Source: Salinibacterium xinjiangense
GTDB lineage: Bacteria > Actinomycetota > Actinomycetes > Actinomycetales > Microbacteriaceae
Assembly: GCF_014645015.1 (NCBI RefSeq)
Contig: NZ_BMLC01000003.1
Location: forward strand, 183,109-247,108
Direction of reading: 5' to 3'
Length of the DNA: 64,000 nt
The notes beneath the pieces were generated by a model, which saw nothing but the letters and a program-made list of their open reading frames with translations, had not been told where the DNA came from and did not search any database. Numbering within the stretch: position 1 is the first letter of the stretch; the number at the start of each line of letters is the position of its first letter. Both the position numbers and the translations under genes were made by a program. Below are positions 51,371-61,227 of this stretch, piece by piece.

Positions 51371-52372
51371 GTGAATTCAGATGCTGCACGAACACGGGTC
51401 GATAATTGCGTCATCGTCGTGGGAAGTGCGAACATCGACCAGGTGTTCCGGGTTGCGAGAATTCCGGCGCCCGGCGAGACCGTGATGTCGACCGGGCTGT
51501 CGATCGCTCGCGGCGGCAAGGGCCAAAACCAGGTCGTCGCCGCGGCTCGGGCCGGCGCATCCACCATTTTCATTGCCGCTATCGGCAGGGACGGGTTCGG
51601 TGAACGAACCCTCGAGGGGCTCCAGGACGACAAGATCGATGTCTCGCTGGTGCGGTCGACCTCTGCCCCGACCGGTACGGCGCTCATCGCCGTCGCAGAT
51701 GATGGGGAAAACACCATCATCGTCGAGGCTGGCGCCAACGCGGCGCTGATGGGGCTCACCGGGGCAGACCTCAAGGCTATCGGGACGGCAGACGTGCTGG
51801 TCATGCAACTGGAGATTCCACTCCAGACTGTGGCGGAGGCGGCCCGGGCAGGCCGTGCAGGCGGTACCACGGTCATCCTGAATGCGGCACCCGTCAGGGA
51901 CCTGCCGCGCGAGCTTCTCGACGACATCGACATCCTCGTGGTCAACGAACATGAAGCGGCCTACCTCTCAGGCGCTGAAGCGGCTTATCACTTAAGCGCT
52001 GAAGTGGTGCGCGGCCTGGCTCCGGTGGTGATCGTGACCCTCGGCTCTGCCGGCTCGGTGCTGTACCAGCGGGGGTTAGACGATGTCAGCATCCCAGCGA
52101 CGAAGGTCGTGGCTGTGGATGCGACGGGCGCGGGCGATACGTTCTGTGGAGCATTCGCGGCCAGGCTCGCGGAGGGCGCAAGCCTCGAAGACTCCCTGCG
52201 CTTCGCGGGAGCAGCCGCATCCCTCTCGGTTCTGACGCCGGGCGCTGTGCCATCGATACCCCTCCGGGCGGCCATCGACCGGGCCACCCGACTGGAAACC
52301 CAGAGCACGAGGCACCATGATGGACTAAAGGCGCACGAACCCGCTTCCGATCGGATCAGACCTCATGACTGA
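51371..52372 (+). CDS. rbsK: Ribokinase (PfkB family)
   Basis: 333 aa. Phosphorylates ribose, or a related sugar, to ribose 5-phosphate. N-terminal VVGSANIDQVFRV, substrate motif ARGGKGQNQVVAAARAG, NEHEAAYLSG, and ATP motif DATGAGDTFCGAFAARL with the catalytic Asp. It overlaps the downstream SGNH hydrolase by 8 bp. No ribose transporter lies beside it; the CUT2 cassette at 30 kb is 20 kb away. A short internal near-repeat (AEAAYHLSAE) is a local oddity. Confidence 0.9.
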   Translation: MNSDAARTRVDNCVIVVGSANIDQVFRVARIPAPGETVMSTGLSIARGGKGQNQVVAAARAGASTIFIAAIGRDGFGERTLEGLQDDKIDVSLVRSTSAPTGTALIAVADDGENTIIVEAGANAALMGLTGADLKAIGTADVLVMQLEIPLQTVAEAARAGRAGGTTVILNAAPVRDLPRELLDDIDILVVNEHEAAYLSGAEAAYHLSAEVVRGLAPVVIVTLGSAGSVLYQRGLDDVSIPATKVVAVDATGAGDTFCGAFAARLAEGASLEDSLRFAGAAASLSVLTPGAVPSIPLRAAIDRATRLETQSTRHHDGLKAHEPASDRIRPHD

Positions 52373-52955
52373 CGACATGTTCATCGAATCACGGCCCAGC
52401 ATCGTCTTCCTTGGCGACAGCCTCACTGAGGATGGGCGATGGGCTGAATGGTTTCCCGACAGGGAGACGCAAAATCTCGGTGTCGGTGGAAATACCACCG
52501 ATGACGTCGTCGCCAGGCTGGATGACGTCGTCGCGCTCCAGCCCGAAGTGGTCGTGCTGTTGGTCGGGACAAATGACCTGAGCACTCGTAAATCGGTGGA
52601 ACATGTCGTCCGCAACATCGAATACGTGCTGGTCACCCTGCGCCGCGCTCTTCCCGGTGCCAGGATGCTGCTGCAGTCGATAATGCCGAGAGGACGCGAG
52701 TTCGCGGCGCGGATTCAGGATGCCAATCGGCACCTCCGCCAGTTCGCTCCGTCGGTCAATGTGCAGTACCTCGACCTGTGGCCGACTCTCGCGCTGGAAG
52801 ACGGGGAGCTCGATCCCGCTTTGTCCGACGACAGGCTCCACCTGAACGACGCCGGTTACGAGCGGTGGCTCGGCGAGCTGCGTCCAGGCCTCGAGCGACT
52901 GGACGATGCGCCGCCCATGAGCCGTCCGATCACCATCATCCGCAACCAGGGTTAG
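52365..52955 (+). CDS. SGNH/GDSL hydrolase
   Basis: 196 aa. Block I FLGDSLTEDG has the nucleophile Ser, block II the Gly in NLGVGGNTT, block III the Asn of GTNDLS, and block V D-x-x-H in DRLHLNDAGY. A small esterase with no signal peptide, so intracellular. Its ATG lies inside the ribokinase 3' end (8-bp overlap), implying co-translation; an ester-sugar substrate is possible but not shown. Confidence 0.88.
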   Translation: MTDDMFIESRPSIVFLGDSLTEDGRWAEWFPDRETQNLGVGGNTTDDVVARLDDVVALQPEVVVLLVGTNDLSTRKSVEHVVRNIEYVLVTLRRALPGARMLLQSIMPRGREFAARIQDANRHLRQFAPSVNVQYLDLWPTLALEDGELDPALSDDRLHLNDAGYERWLGELRPGLERLDDAPPMSRPITIIRNQG

Positions 52956-52979
52956 GCCGCTCTCAACTGCGCACGCCTG

Positions 52980-54311
52980 TTAGAGCGAGGCGATCAGGGA
53001 TTTATAGAACTCGATGCCTCGCAAATAGGTCGCGACGTGCATGCGTTCGTTTTTCGCGTGGAGCGTCTCACGCTGCTCCGTCGTGAGTTCGAACGGCGTG
53101 AACCTGTACACGCCCCGGCTGATACCGGTGAAATGCCTGCTGTCCGTGGCGCCATTCTGCACATACGGGGTCACGATCGTGCCGGGATAAACCTTCTCGA
53201 TCGTCGACCGCACCAGCTCCCATGCGATTCCAGACACCAGGGAAACCGGCGAGGGTTCACCCGCGGTGACGACCTCTACGAGCACGGTGTCGTCCCTTAT
53301 CGCCCTCGTGACATGCCTGACCGCATCATCGACCGTCGAACCGATAGCGATGCGGACATTCACGGTTGCCGTTGCCCGCTCGGCGAGTGCGTTGACAGCC
53401 TGTCCCGCATCGAGCATCGTCACAGCCTGGGTGGTGCGGATCATGGCATTGGATTCGTCACCCTGTCGACCGAAGATCGGCAGCAGAATCAGCTTGGTGA
53501 GCCGTATATTTCGAAACAGGAATCCCATGAAGCCCGTCGAGTGCACACCCAGGGTGCGAAACATGTCGACCGTCACCGGGTTGATCGACGCGGGGAATTG
53601 CCTGCGATTCAGCCGGACTATCGCCTTCGCCAGCCGGGCGGTCGCGCTCAGCCTCGGGGGAGTCGAGGCATGCCCACCCTGCTGGTCGATGATGAGTCGC
53701 AGGGTGGTGCTCCCCTTTTCGGTCACCCCGACGACGGCGACCGGCCTCGACACGCCGGGGAAGGCTCCTTCGACGATGGCGCCACCCTCATCGAGCACCA
53801 GGGCCGGGCGAATGCCGCGACTCTCGAGAAGCTCAGCGACGGCTTTCGCGCCCGCGCCGTTGCTCTCCTCGTCATGCCCGAAGCAGAGATAGATGTCCTG
53901 CGCGGGCTGGAGTCCGGCCTCGATCTGTGCCTCGATGGCCTCGAGGATGGCGACGACGGCTCCTTTGTCGTCGATGGTTCCGCGACCCCAGATCAGCTGG
54001 TCATCGCCCTTGCCGCTCAACTCTGCGGCGAATGGCGGATGCTTCCAGCCGGAGTCTGTCGCCGCGACCACGTCGTAATGGCCCATCAGGACGCTGGGTT
54101 CGGTCGACGAACGCCCTGGCCAACGGAAGACGAGCGAGTATCCCGCCACGATCTCCCGGTCGAGCTTGCGGTGGACGAGCGGAAACAGCTCCTGTAGCTG
54201 GGTCAGGAAAGAGTCGAAGTGCTCCCACTGCACCTGGGACTCATCGATGCGCGAGATAGTTGGAATGCGCAGCAGCGCCTGAAATCGCGCGATCGCTGCT
54301 TCGTGTGGCAT
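52980..54311 (-). CDS. M20 family metallopeptidase
   Basis: 443 aa. Di-zinc motifs: MGHYDVV with the following WGRGTIDDKG (bridging Asp) and FGHDEESNG (catalytic Glu-Glu). Dimerisation domain with QQGGHAS, and a terminal NGATDSRHFTG. It resembles the M20 carboxypeptidase/N-acyl-amino-acid hydrolase group; substrate unassigned. ATG 54311 is supported by a -10 box 6 nt upstream; divergent from the DUF6804-like gene. Confidence 0.9.
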   Translation of the reverse strand: MPHEAAIARFQALLRIPTISRIDESQVQWEHFDSFLTQLQELFPLVHRKLDREIVAGYSLVFRWPGRSSTEPSVLMGHYDVVAATDSGWKHPPFAAELSGKGDDQLIWGRGTIDDKGAVVAILEAIEAQIEAGLQPAQDIYLCFGHDEESNGAGAKAVAELLESRGIRPALVLDEGGAIVEGAFPGVSRPVAVVGVTEKGSTTLRLIIDQQGGHASTPPRLSATARLAKAIVRLNRRQFPASINPVTVDMFRTLGVHSTGFMGFLFRNIRLTKLILLPIFGRQGDESNAMIRTTQAVTMLDAGQAVNALAERATATVNVRIAIGSTVDDAVRHVTRAIRDDTVLVEVVTAGEPSPVSLVSGIAWELVRSTIEKVYPGTIVTPYVQNGATDSRHFTGISRGVYRFTPFELTTEQRETLHAKNERMHVATYLRGIEFYKSLIASL

Positions 54312-54317
54312 GTTCCG

Positions 54318-54323
54318 ACTTTA
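54318..54323 (-). promoter_or_regulatory. -10 box TAAAGT, leaderless M20 peptidase
   Basis: On the minus strand TAAAGT ends 6 nt before ATG 54311. Confidence 0.5.
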
Positions 54324-54381
54324 GCCAGATGCCACCCGCGCGACCATTCCGGCAAGGTCGAAGCGCTGTCCACGGGGTCGT

Positions 54382-54387
54382 TAGGAT
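54382..54387 (+). promoter_or_regulatory. -10 box TAGGAT, leaderless
   Basis: TAGGAT ends 6 nt before GTG 54394. Confidence 0.5.
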
Positions 54388-54393
54388 CGAAAT

Positions 54394-54732
54394 GTGAGCG
54401 CACAATACCCGACGACGACGCGCCGTCCCGCCCTCGTACCCGCACTGCTCGGGGCCATGGCGCTGCTCATCGGCAGTGCGCTGATCACGAGCGACACATT
54501 CACGATCATCCAGTTCATCGTCAGTATCTTCGCCCTGATCGTGGCGGTTTTTGCGTGGCAGGCTGGCCAGTGGTGGTGGATCATCGGTCTCGCGCCTATC
54601 GCCGTGTTGTGGAATCCGGTGCTGCCGATCGACCTCGGACTGCCGGACCTGTGGCTCGGATTGCAATTCGTTGCGTCCGCGATCTTCATCGCTGCGGGCA
54701 TCCTGATCAAGGTTTCTGACAAAACAGCATAG
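54394..54732 (+). CDS. Small membrane protein, 112 aa (DUF6804-like)
   Basis: Four short hydrophobic segments (ALVPALLGAMALLIGSALI, IIQFIVSIFALIVAVFAW, WWWIIGLAPIAVLW, WLGLQFVASAIFIAAGILI) with a Trp-rich centre and a conserved-looking NPVLPIDLG between helices 3 and 4. I associate this with the small DUF6804 family but am not certain. A leaderless -10 box supports the GTG start. Confidence 0.72.
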   Translation: MSAQYPTTTRRPALVPALLGAMALLIGSALITSDTFTIIQFIVSIFALIVAVFAWQAGQWWWIIGLAPIAVLWNPVLPIDLGLPDLWLGLQFVASAIFIAAGILIKVSDKTA

Positions 54733-54759
54733 AATGGGGGCCAACGCCTGCCGAGCCCA

Positions 54760-54778
54760 CCAGTCGCATCGCGACTGG
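54760..54778 (+). promoter_or_regulatory. Hairpin in the helicase leader
   Basis: CCAGTCGC and GCGACTGG pair perfectly around an ATC loop. A TAGAAT at 54730-54735, over the preceding stop, could start a ~157-nt leader that contains it. It has no U-tract, so it may be a leader element or a weak terminator of the preceding gene. Confidence 0.35.
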
Positions 54779-54898
54779 GTCTGGATTATCCGGCTGGCGC
54801 CGTCGTCGGATCGTTCGGTTCGCGGGAGTTGCACATGCGGGGGCCCAGCCCACCGCATCAGTTTCAGACCAACAGGCAGTGCCTGCACAGGAGACGAA

Positions 54899-57166
54899 TT
54901 GACATCTTCGGGACAGTCCGAACCCGGCCAGCGCCAGAAGCGCCAGCGATCCCCCAAGCAGGCCGGCGGGCAGCAGGCCAGCGGTCAGCAAGCCACTGGG
55001 AAGCAGGCCAGCGGGCAGCGGCAGGCAGGCGGCCAACAGCGTCGCCGTGTTCGACCTGGCGATGACGTCGGCGTGATCCCGGTTCTCGCGAGGGCTGCGC
55101 GCGAGGTCGAAACCGCCGTGCAGAAGGGTCCCCTGAAGCCGGCGAACCGTGCACGATTCCAGGTGGCAACACTGCTGCTCAGGGAAGAACGCGCACGAGT
55201 GAAGTCCGATAAGTCCCTGACGGATTCCGAACGAGCCAAGGAGCAGAAGCGGCTGGATGGGCTCGCGGGAATTCTCGCGAAAACCGCGGCGCGGGACACC
55301 AGCCTGATCATCATGCTGGGCGACGATGCCACCGTCACCGCTGCCGCGAAAGCACTGAGGCGAGACCTTCTGCTCGCGGCCGGCGTGGAGCTGAGCCCGG
55401 ATGAGCTGGTGATCGCCACAGAACCGAAACCCGTCGACAAGCAGGTCGAAAAGCAGGTGGTGCCGGCTTCGGTGCGACAGATGCAGATGTCGAACCCCTT
55501 CCTTGCCCCTGACTTCAGCAACATGACGATCGCTCCCGCCCGGGTCAACAGGCTCGGCAACTGGGAGCTCATCGAGCCGCTGTTCCGGTCGTTCGAGTAC
55601 GGCGCCGGTGGTGGCGCGGCCACGATGGACCTGCCGGAGGCGACGTCGCTGCGCACTCGCGGAAACCTCGACATGATGCGCCACCAGGCACGCTTCGTCG
55701 AGGAGGTGAGGTCGGGCCACCGCACCTTCCTGCTCGCTGACGAACCCGGGCTCGGGAAGACCGCACAGGCCCTCCTGGCGGCCGAGGCATCCAATTCCTA
55801 TCCACTGCTGGTCGTCGTGCCCAATGTCGTGAAAACGAACTGGGCGCGTGAGGTCGAGTTGTGGACTCCCGGACGGACGGCGACAGTCGTGCACGGTGAC
55901 GGTAAAGACGTCGACGCGTTCAGCGATGTCGTCATCGTGAATTACGAGATTCTCGATCGTCACATCGGCTGGCTCGGCAGGTTCGGGTTCAAAGGCATGG
56001 TCGTCGATGAGGCCCACTTCATCAAGAACCTGAAGTCCGAGCGGTCGAAGCATGTACTCGGGCTCTCCAAGAGCATCCGTGCCAGCTTCCCCAAGGCCCT
56101 GCTCATGGCGCTGACCGGTACGCCGCTGATCAACTCCATCGAAGACTTCCGCGCCATCTGGCAGTTCCTGGGCTGGATCGACGACAAGAAGCCTCTCGCC
56201 AGGCTCATGGACAAGCTCGAAGACACCGGGCTCACTCCGGCCGACATGGGCTTCTTCTCCGAGGCCAGGTACGCCGTCGTGGAGATGGGTATCGTGCGTC
56301 GCAAGAAAGTGGATGTCGCGGCCGACATCCCTGCGCGACGCGTCGCCGACATCCCGGTCGAACTCGATGACGACCTGGGTCGCTCTATCCGTGCCGCCGA
56401 GGCAGCTCTCACGGCGCGACTGGTGGAGCGGTTCCAGCGGGTGCGAAGCCTCAAGCCCGATGCCAGCGATGCAGACCTCATCCGCGTGGTTGCGCATGCC
56501 GAGCTGGACGAGTCCAAAGGATCCAGCACCGGTGAGAATGTGTTCACCATGGTCCGTCGAATCGGCCAGGCCAAGGCGACACTCGCGGCCGACTACACCG
56601 CCCAGCTCGCACGTTCGGTCGGGAAAGTGGTCTTCTTCGCCAAGCACATCGACGTGATGGATAAGGCTGAAGAACACTTTGCCAGGGTCGGCCTGAAGTC
56701 CGTATCGATCCGTGGAGACCAGAGCCCGAAGGCCCGCCAGGCCGCGATCGATTCGTTCGCCGACGACCCCGAGGTGTCTGTTGTTGTCGCGTCGCTGACA
56801 GCTGCAGGAGTCGGACTCAACCTCCAGGCGGCATCCAATGTGGTCCTCGCCGAGCTCAGCTGGACGAGCGCCGAGCAGACGCAGGCGATCGACCGGGTTC
56901 ACCGTATCGGTCAGGAGTTGCCGGTGACGGCATGGCGGATCATCGCCGCCCACACGATCGACGCACGGATAGCGGAACTCATCGACAGCAAAGCCGGCCT
57001 CGCCGCGCGCGCGCTCGACGGCTCAGACGAGGATGTCGCGGCAGAGTCCAACATCCAGCTGGAAGCGCTGTCGAGCCTGCTTCGTGACGCCATCAGCGCA
57101 GGCGCTGGAGCATCACCGCAGCGGCGCACCAGGGCCGCAGCGCCTGCCGTGACAGGCGGCGCATGA
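54899..57166 (+). CDS. SNF2-type DEAD/DEAH-box helicase
   Basis: 755 aa. N-terminal low-complexity Gln/Gly/Ala region (QQASGQQATGKQASGQ). The helicase core follows: Walker A DEPGLGKTAQA, then NYEILDRH, VVDEAHFIKN (DEAH), ALTGTPLIN, and the C-terminal motifs ASLTAAGVGLNL and QAIDRVHRIGQE (Q-x-x-R-x-x-R) of SNF2 translocases. The frame opens at 54734, but TTG 54899 has AGGAG upstream and gives MTSSGQSEPGQ. It overlaps the downstream Stealth gene by 4 bp (ATGA). Confidence 0.9.
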   Translation: MTSSGQSEPGQRQKRQRSPKQAGGQQASGQQATGKQASGQRQAGGQQRRRVRPGDDVGVIPVLARAAREVETAVQKGPLKPANRARFQVATLLLREERARVKSDKSLTDSERAKEQKRLDGLAGILAKTAARDTSLIIMLGDDATVTAAAKALRRDLLLAAGVELSPDELVIATEPKPVDKQVEKQVVPASVRQMQMSNPFLAPDFSNMTIAPARVNRLGNWELIEPLFRSFEYGAGGGAATMDLPEATSLRTRGNLDMMRHQARFVEEVRSGHRTFLLADEPGLGKTAQALLAAEASNSYPLLVVVPNVVKTNWAREVELWTPGRTATVVHGDGKDVDAFSDVVIVNYEILDRHIGWLGRFGFKGMVVDEAHFIKNLKSERSKHVLGLSKSIRASFPKALLMALTGTPLINSIEDFRAIWQFLGWIDDKKPLARLMDKLEDTGLTPADMGFFSEARYAVVEMGIVRRKKVDVAADIPARRVADIPVELDDDLGRSIRAAEAALTARLVERFQRVRSLKPDASDADLIRVVAHAELDESKGSSTGENVFTMVRRIGQAKATLAADYTAQLARSVGKVVFFAKHIDVMDKAEEHFARVGLKSVSIRGDQSPKARQAAIDSFADDPEVSVVVASLTAAGVGLNLQAASNVVLAELSWTSAEQTQAIDRVHRIGQELPVTAWRIIAAHTIDARIAELIDSKAGLAARALDGSDEDVAAESNIQLEALSSLLRDAISAGAGASPQRRTRAAAPAVTGGA

Positions 57167-58758
57167 GCACGTCACTGCGTGGAGTGAATTCCGGAGCGCA
57201 CACCCGCCTTCTGGCTCGACCCGACATCGTGCTACGAAAGGGTCGTTTCGCTCTCCTGAACCAGACACTCTCGCCGCGGGATGCCACGGTCGCTGACCTC
57301 GTCGCCATCCACGACGCACTGGACGTGGCCGGTATCCAGCACCTGCTGGTGCGCCGGGATGACGATCGCGTCGTGATCGCCGTCGACCGTGAGAAAGCTG
57401 TTGAGATCGCGGCTGCCCTGTCAGCAGCTTTCGCGACCGAGCCGTTCTATGCCCGAGTCGGATCAGAACCCGCAATCCTTGTCGCTGAGGGTGGGCTCGC
57501 AGACCTTGAAAATCCCCGGATTGCCAAGCTCTACCGACCGCGGACGACCGGGCAGGGTGGGGAGCGTTATGGCGCCGCCACCGGCGTGCGCCTGGAGTTC
57601 TGGGAATTTGCACCCGACGCCATCCACGCGCCTGCAGAGAACGCGCTCATGCGTCACAGCCTTCCCCGACCCGAAGCCATCGATGCGACCGTCGAGCTTC
57701 ACGGCCGTACCTGGTCGACGCTGGGCGGCATGTTCGACATGCTGGCGAGCGACGTGACCTTCGACATCGACATCGTATTCTCATGGGTCGATGGCACCTC
57801 TTCCGAGTTCCAGCGAGCCAGGGCCCAGCGGATGGAGTCGTACATCGTCGGTGACGGGGACGATTCGGATGCGAGATTCCGCCAGATCGACGAGCTGAAA
57901 TATGCCCTGCGCAGCGTTAACCTCTATGCCCCCTGGATCAGGCGCATCTTCATCGCGACCGACTCACCGGCGCCGGCATGGCTGGCAGAGCATCCCCGTG
58001 TCACGATCGTGCGAAGCGAGGAGTTCTTTGCCGATCTCGATGCGCTTCCCACCCACAATTCCCATGCCGTCGAGAGCCAACTGCACAGGATCGAGGGCCT
58101 CAGCGAGCACTTCCTGTACTCCAACGACGACATGTTCTTCGGGCGACCCGTTCGACCAGACATGTTCTTCTCGCCCGGTGGCATCACGAAGTTCATCGAG
58201 GCGTCGACGCGCATCGGCCTCGGTGAACCGAACGCCGAGCGCAGCGGATTCGAGAACGCCGCTAGGGTCAACCGCGCCCTGTTGCAGCGTCGGTTCGGTC
58301 GCGTCACCACTCGACACCTCGAGCACGCCGCGACTCCTCTCAGGCGCAGCGTGATGGCCGAGCTCGAGCGTGAATTCCCGGAGGATTTCGCGCGTACGGC
58401 GGCGAGCGCGTTCCGTTCCAGTTCCGATATCTCCGTCACCAACTCGCTGTACCACTACTACGCGCTGATGACCGGCCGTGCGGTCATGCAGACCGATGCG
58501 AGCGTGCGGTACGTCGAGACCACCCTGGCCAATGCGGCAGGGGAGATGGACGACATCCTGAAGCGCAGGGGATACGACTTCTTCTGCCTCAACGATGGCA
58601 GCAAGCCCGAGATCTCGCTGGCGAAGCGCACCAGGAACATCCGGGTGTTCCTGGAACGCTACTTCAGTATCGCGGCCGTCTGGGAGCAGGCGGGCGCCAT
58701 CACACCTTCACGCGGACCGGCATTGTCATCTGCGGTTCAGGATCTACCGGCGGGTTGA
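57163..58758 (+). CDS. Stealth family protein (sugar-phosphate transferase type)
   Basis: 531 aa. The diagnostic Stealth blocks are present: CR1 [18 protein letters not shown]2 [33 protein letters not shown] in two parts, [29 protein letters not shown], then CR3/CR4-like segments ending FFCLNDG. Stealth proteins include hexose-1-phosphotransferases for surface polysaccharides. About 175 N-terminal residues are of unknown type. ATG 57163 overlaps the helicase stop. Its 3' end overlaps the convergent phosphodiesterase by 59 bp. Confidence 0.9.
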   Translation: MSTSLRGVNSGAHTRLLARPDIVLRKGRFALLNQTLSPRDATVADLVAIHDALDVAGIQHLLVRRDDDRVVIAVDREKAVEIAAALSAAFATEPFYARVGSEPAILVAEGGLADLENPRIAKLYRPRTTGQGGERYGAATGVRLEFWEFAPDAIHAPAENALMRHSLPRPEAIDATVELHGRTWSTLGGMFDMLASDVTFDIDIVFSWVDGTSSEFQRARAQRMESYIVGDGDDSDARFRQIDELKYALRSVNLYAPWIRRIFIATDSPAPAWLAEHPRVTIVRSEEFFADLDALPTHNSHAVESQLHRIEGLSEHFLYSNDDMFFGRPVRPDMFFSPGGITKFIEASTRIGLGEPNAERSGFENAARVNRALLQRRFGRVTTRHLEHAATPLRRSVMAELEREFPEDFARTAASAFRSSSDISVTNSLYHYYALMTGRAVMQTDASVRYVETTLANAAGEMDDILKRRGYDFFCLNDGSKPEISLAKRTRNIRVFLERYFSIAAVWEQAGAITPSRGPALSSAVQDLPAG

Positions 58759-59665
58759 TCCTGTCGGCGATGCGGATTCCCGATTCAGCGAGTCGGCGTG
58801 TGGTCTCCGCAGCATCGATGTAGTCGAGCGCTGCATATTCACCGAGCGGCACCACGGAGTGCAGCACGGTGTTCTCATAGACGTGTACGAGGTTGAAGGC
58901 CCGGGCTCCATCCCGGCCCCTCGTTCCGCCGACGGGCACAGTGAGATCCTGGGTGTAGCAGGTAGCTGAGGCGACCGATACGGGGATTCCCGCGAACGTG
59001 CCGGTGGAGCTGTAATGCAGGTGACCAGCGAGGATACTGCGCACGTCCGAGCCCAGCAGCACCTCGGCGAGCCCGGCCTGATCCCGCAGCTCGACGGCCA
59101 CGGCGAGGTCGAGAACGCTCGGAAGCGGCGGGTGGTGCATCGCCAGGATGGTGCCATGGGCGGCATGGGTGGAAAGCTCCTCGGCCAGCCAGTCGAGCTG
59201 TTCACCACTCACCTCGCCGTGGTGGTGGCCGGGAACGCTCGAATCAAGGGCGATGACCCGCAGCCCGTTGATGTCATATACGCGGTCGATGGGGCGTGTG
59301 GTCGGCTGCTCTGCGAAGAGGTGTTCGCGGAACGCTCCACGATCGTCGTGGTTTCCCATCACCCAGATGACCTGCGCGCCGAGGCGGGCCGCCACGGGCT
59401 CGACCATCCTGCGAAGCCTCTCGTAGGCGTCTGGCTCACCCTTGTCGGCCAGGTCGCCCGTGAAGATGATCGCTTCCGGCCGCCCTTCAGACGCCTCGAG
59501 CTGTTCCAGCAGCTGGCGCAGGTGGGCCTCGGCGTCGACGCTGCCGTAGAGGCTGTGGCCGTTGCCGAGCAGGTGAGTGTCACTGAGGTGAAGCAAAAAG
59601 TGGTCCGGCCGAGGATATTCAGCCGTTCGGATGGTCACGGTGCGTCCATTCGGGTCACGGTGCAT
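58700..59665 (-). CDS. Metallophosphoesterase (CpdA-like)
   Basis: 321 aa from ATG 59665; the frame allows GTG 59680. Calcineurin-like motifs in order: [39 protein letters not shown] and LAGHLHYSS. These match the cAMP phosphodiesterase CpdA/class III group, though the nucleotide is not proven. It converges on the Stealth gene with a 59-bp overlap (58700-58758), so both 3' ends code on both strands. Confidence 0.88.
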   Translation of the reverse strand: MHRDPNGRTVTIRTAEYPRPDHFLLHLSDTHLLGNGHSLYGSVDAEAHLRQLLEQLEASEGRPEAIIFTGDLADKGEPDAYERLRRMVEPVAARLGAQVIWVMGNHDDRGAFREHLFAEQPTTRPIDRVYDINGLRVIALDSSVPGHHHGEVSGEQLDWLAEELSTHAAHGTILAMHHPPLPSVLDLAVAVELRDQAGLAEVLLGSDVRSILAGHLHYSSTGTFAGIPVSVASATCYTQDLTVPVGGTRGRDGARAFNLVHVYENTVLHSVVPLGEYAALDYIDAAETTRRLAESGIRIADRINPPVDPEPQMTMPVRVKV

Positions 59666-59781
59666 TCGTTGCGAGCGCACTCACTGTACTGAAGTGGATC
59701 AGCACACCGGTTGTTCGGAGCGGACGTCACCGGCGATTCCTCGAATCATTCATGAGACGTTCAGGCGACGTCTTTCTACCA

Positions 59782-61155
59782 TCATCCGGCGACGCGGGCG
59801 CACAGCCTTTCGATGGCATCTACGGGAATCGAGAGCCAACCCGGCCTGTTCCGCGCCTCGTAGACGGTCTCGTATAGCGCCTTGTCGAGTTCAAAGGCAT
59901 CCACGAGCGTCCTGCTGTGCCGGATGTCGCGGCCCGAAGCCGCGCCATATCCAGCCTCGAAGGCGGCTCGCGCCGAGCCGACCCACTCCGGGCTGGGAAC
60001 GGCTCCTCCGACAGCCAGCGAGCCTGCCACGTAATCGAAGGACCTGAGCATCCCGGCGATGTCGCGCATCGGGCTGTCGAGCCGGCTGCGTTCCTTCATG
60101 GGGCGAAGTGGTTCGCCTTCGAAGTCGACGAGCACCCATCCGCGATCAGGGACGGCCAGCACCTGTCCCAGGTGGTAGTCGCCGTGGATGCGCTGTTGCG
60201 CAGGCCACTGAGCCTGCGATGCGCGCTCGAAAACATCGCGGATAGCTGGCTCGAACCTCGTGAGTTCCGGAACCGCCGCGATCGCGTCGGCCAGTCGACG
60301 GTGCATGGATCCGATGACGGAGTCGATGTCGTCCGGGGTGATGTCACTCGTGGGCATGTTCGCCGCGAGGGTGGCGTGCACCCCTGCCGTGGCGATTCCG
60401 AGTGTGCGTGCCTCGTCGGAGAAGTCGGTGCCAGCGGCGGCGGCGGCGAGAGCGACGCGCCAGGCATCCTGCACACCGGGAAGGAACTCCTGGGCGAACG
60501 CGAGGTGTCCGGTGGCTCGTCCGTCGGCCTCACCGCGATCATCCCACTCGGCGACGATGTGACCGACCGGCGGCGGCACGGCGGTCGAACCCGCCTGGGC
60601 TAACACGGTCTGCAGCACCACATCCGGGTTCTCGCCGTCGTGGAGTGCACGGAACACCTTGCAGATCACCGGAGTCTCACCCTCGTGCTCGAAGATGATG
60701 GAGGTGTTGGACTGCTCGCCGGTGAGCACCCTCGACTGGAGTCCGGCCGCGACATGGCTTGCCGTCCGTTTGCCGACGGCCCAGACATGATCGCCACGCG
60801 ACTCGGTGCCGTGCGTGATGGCATCGAGCAGAGCACCCGTGTACGCGGAGTCATAGGGGGCGTCGTAGACCCAGCGACCGTCGAACTCGCCGATGAGTGC
60901 ATCGAAGTTCGCGAGGGGCTCACGGCGGTAGGTGAGAGGCACCTGGTACAGGGCGGGCTTGCCGACGGTGTGATCGAGCACGAGGTGGGTGACGGCCTCC
61001 ACGTCGGGTTCGACGGAATCGAGGGTCACGGTGCCGATCTGTTCGAGTGCGGGGTTGGCGCCCTTGTTCGCGAACCACCGCTGTCGGGTCATCCAGGGGG
61101 AGAGGAAGGCCAGGAAGGGAGCGTGATCCCCGGGTGGGACTGGTAAAAACGTCAT
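59782..61155 (-). CDS. Maltokinase-like phosphotransferase
   Basis: 457 aa from ATG 61155. APH-type kinase: the N-terminal cap PFLAFLSPWMTRQRWFANKG is typical of Mak/Pep2 maltokinases, RVLTGEQSNTSIIFEHEG is the ATP-binding part, and RIHGDYHLGQVL with VDFEGEP are the catalytic loop and Mg-binding Asp. In mycobacteria Mak phosphorylates maltose for glycogen synthesis with TreS, but no treS or glgE is nearby. The start has TAGTCT 5 nt upstream; an ATG 36 bp earlier is less likely. Confidence 0.85.
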   Translation of the reverse strand: MTFLPVPPGDHAPFLAFLSPWMTRQRWFANKGANPALEQIGTVTLDSVEPDVEAVTHLVLDHTVGKPALYQVPLTYRREPLANFDALIGEFDGRWVYDAPYDSAYTGALLDAITHGTESRGDHVWAVGKRTASHVAAGLQSRVLTGEQSNTSIIFEHEGETPVICKVFRALHDGENPDVVLQTVLAQAGSTAVPPPVGHIVAEWDDRGEADGRATGHLAFAQEFLPGVQDAWRVALAAAAAGTDFSDEARTLGIATAGVHATLAANMPTSDITPDDIDSVIGSMHRRLADAIAAVPELTRFEPAIRDVFERASQAQWPAQQRIHGDYHLGQVLAVPDRGWVLVDFEGEPLRPMKERSRLDSPMRDIAGMLRSFDYVAGSLAVGGAVPSPEWVGSARAAFEAGYGAASGRDIRHSRTLVDAFELDKALYETVYEARNRPGWLSIPVDAIERLCARVAG

Positions 61156-61160
61156 ATTCC

Positions 61161-61166
61161 AGACTA
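61161..61166 (-). promoter_or_regulatory. -10 box TAGTCT, leaderless maltokinase
   Basis: On the minus strand TAGTCT ends 5 nt before ATG 61155. Confidence 0.4.
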
Positions 61167-61227
61167 GCCACGCCACCATTACAGCGGTCAAGCCCTTGCG
61201 AGGTGCGGGGGTCCGTGCGGTCCCGCG

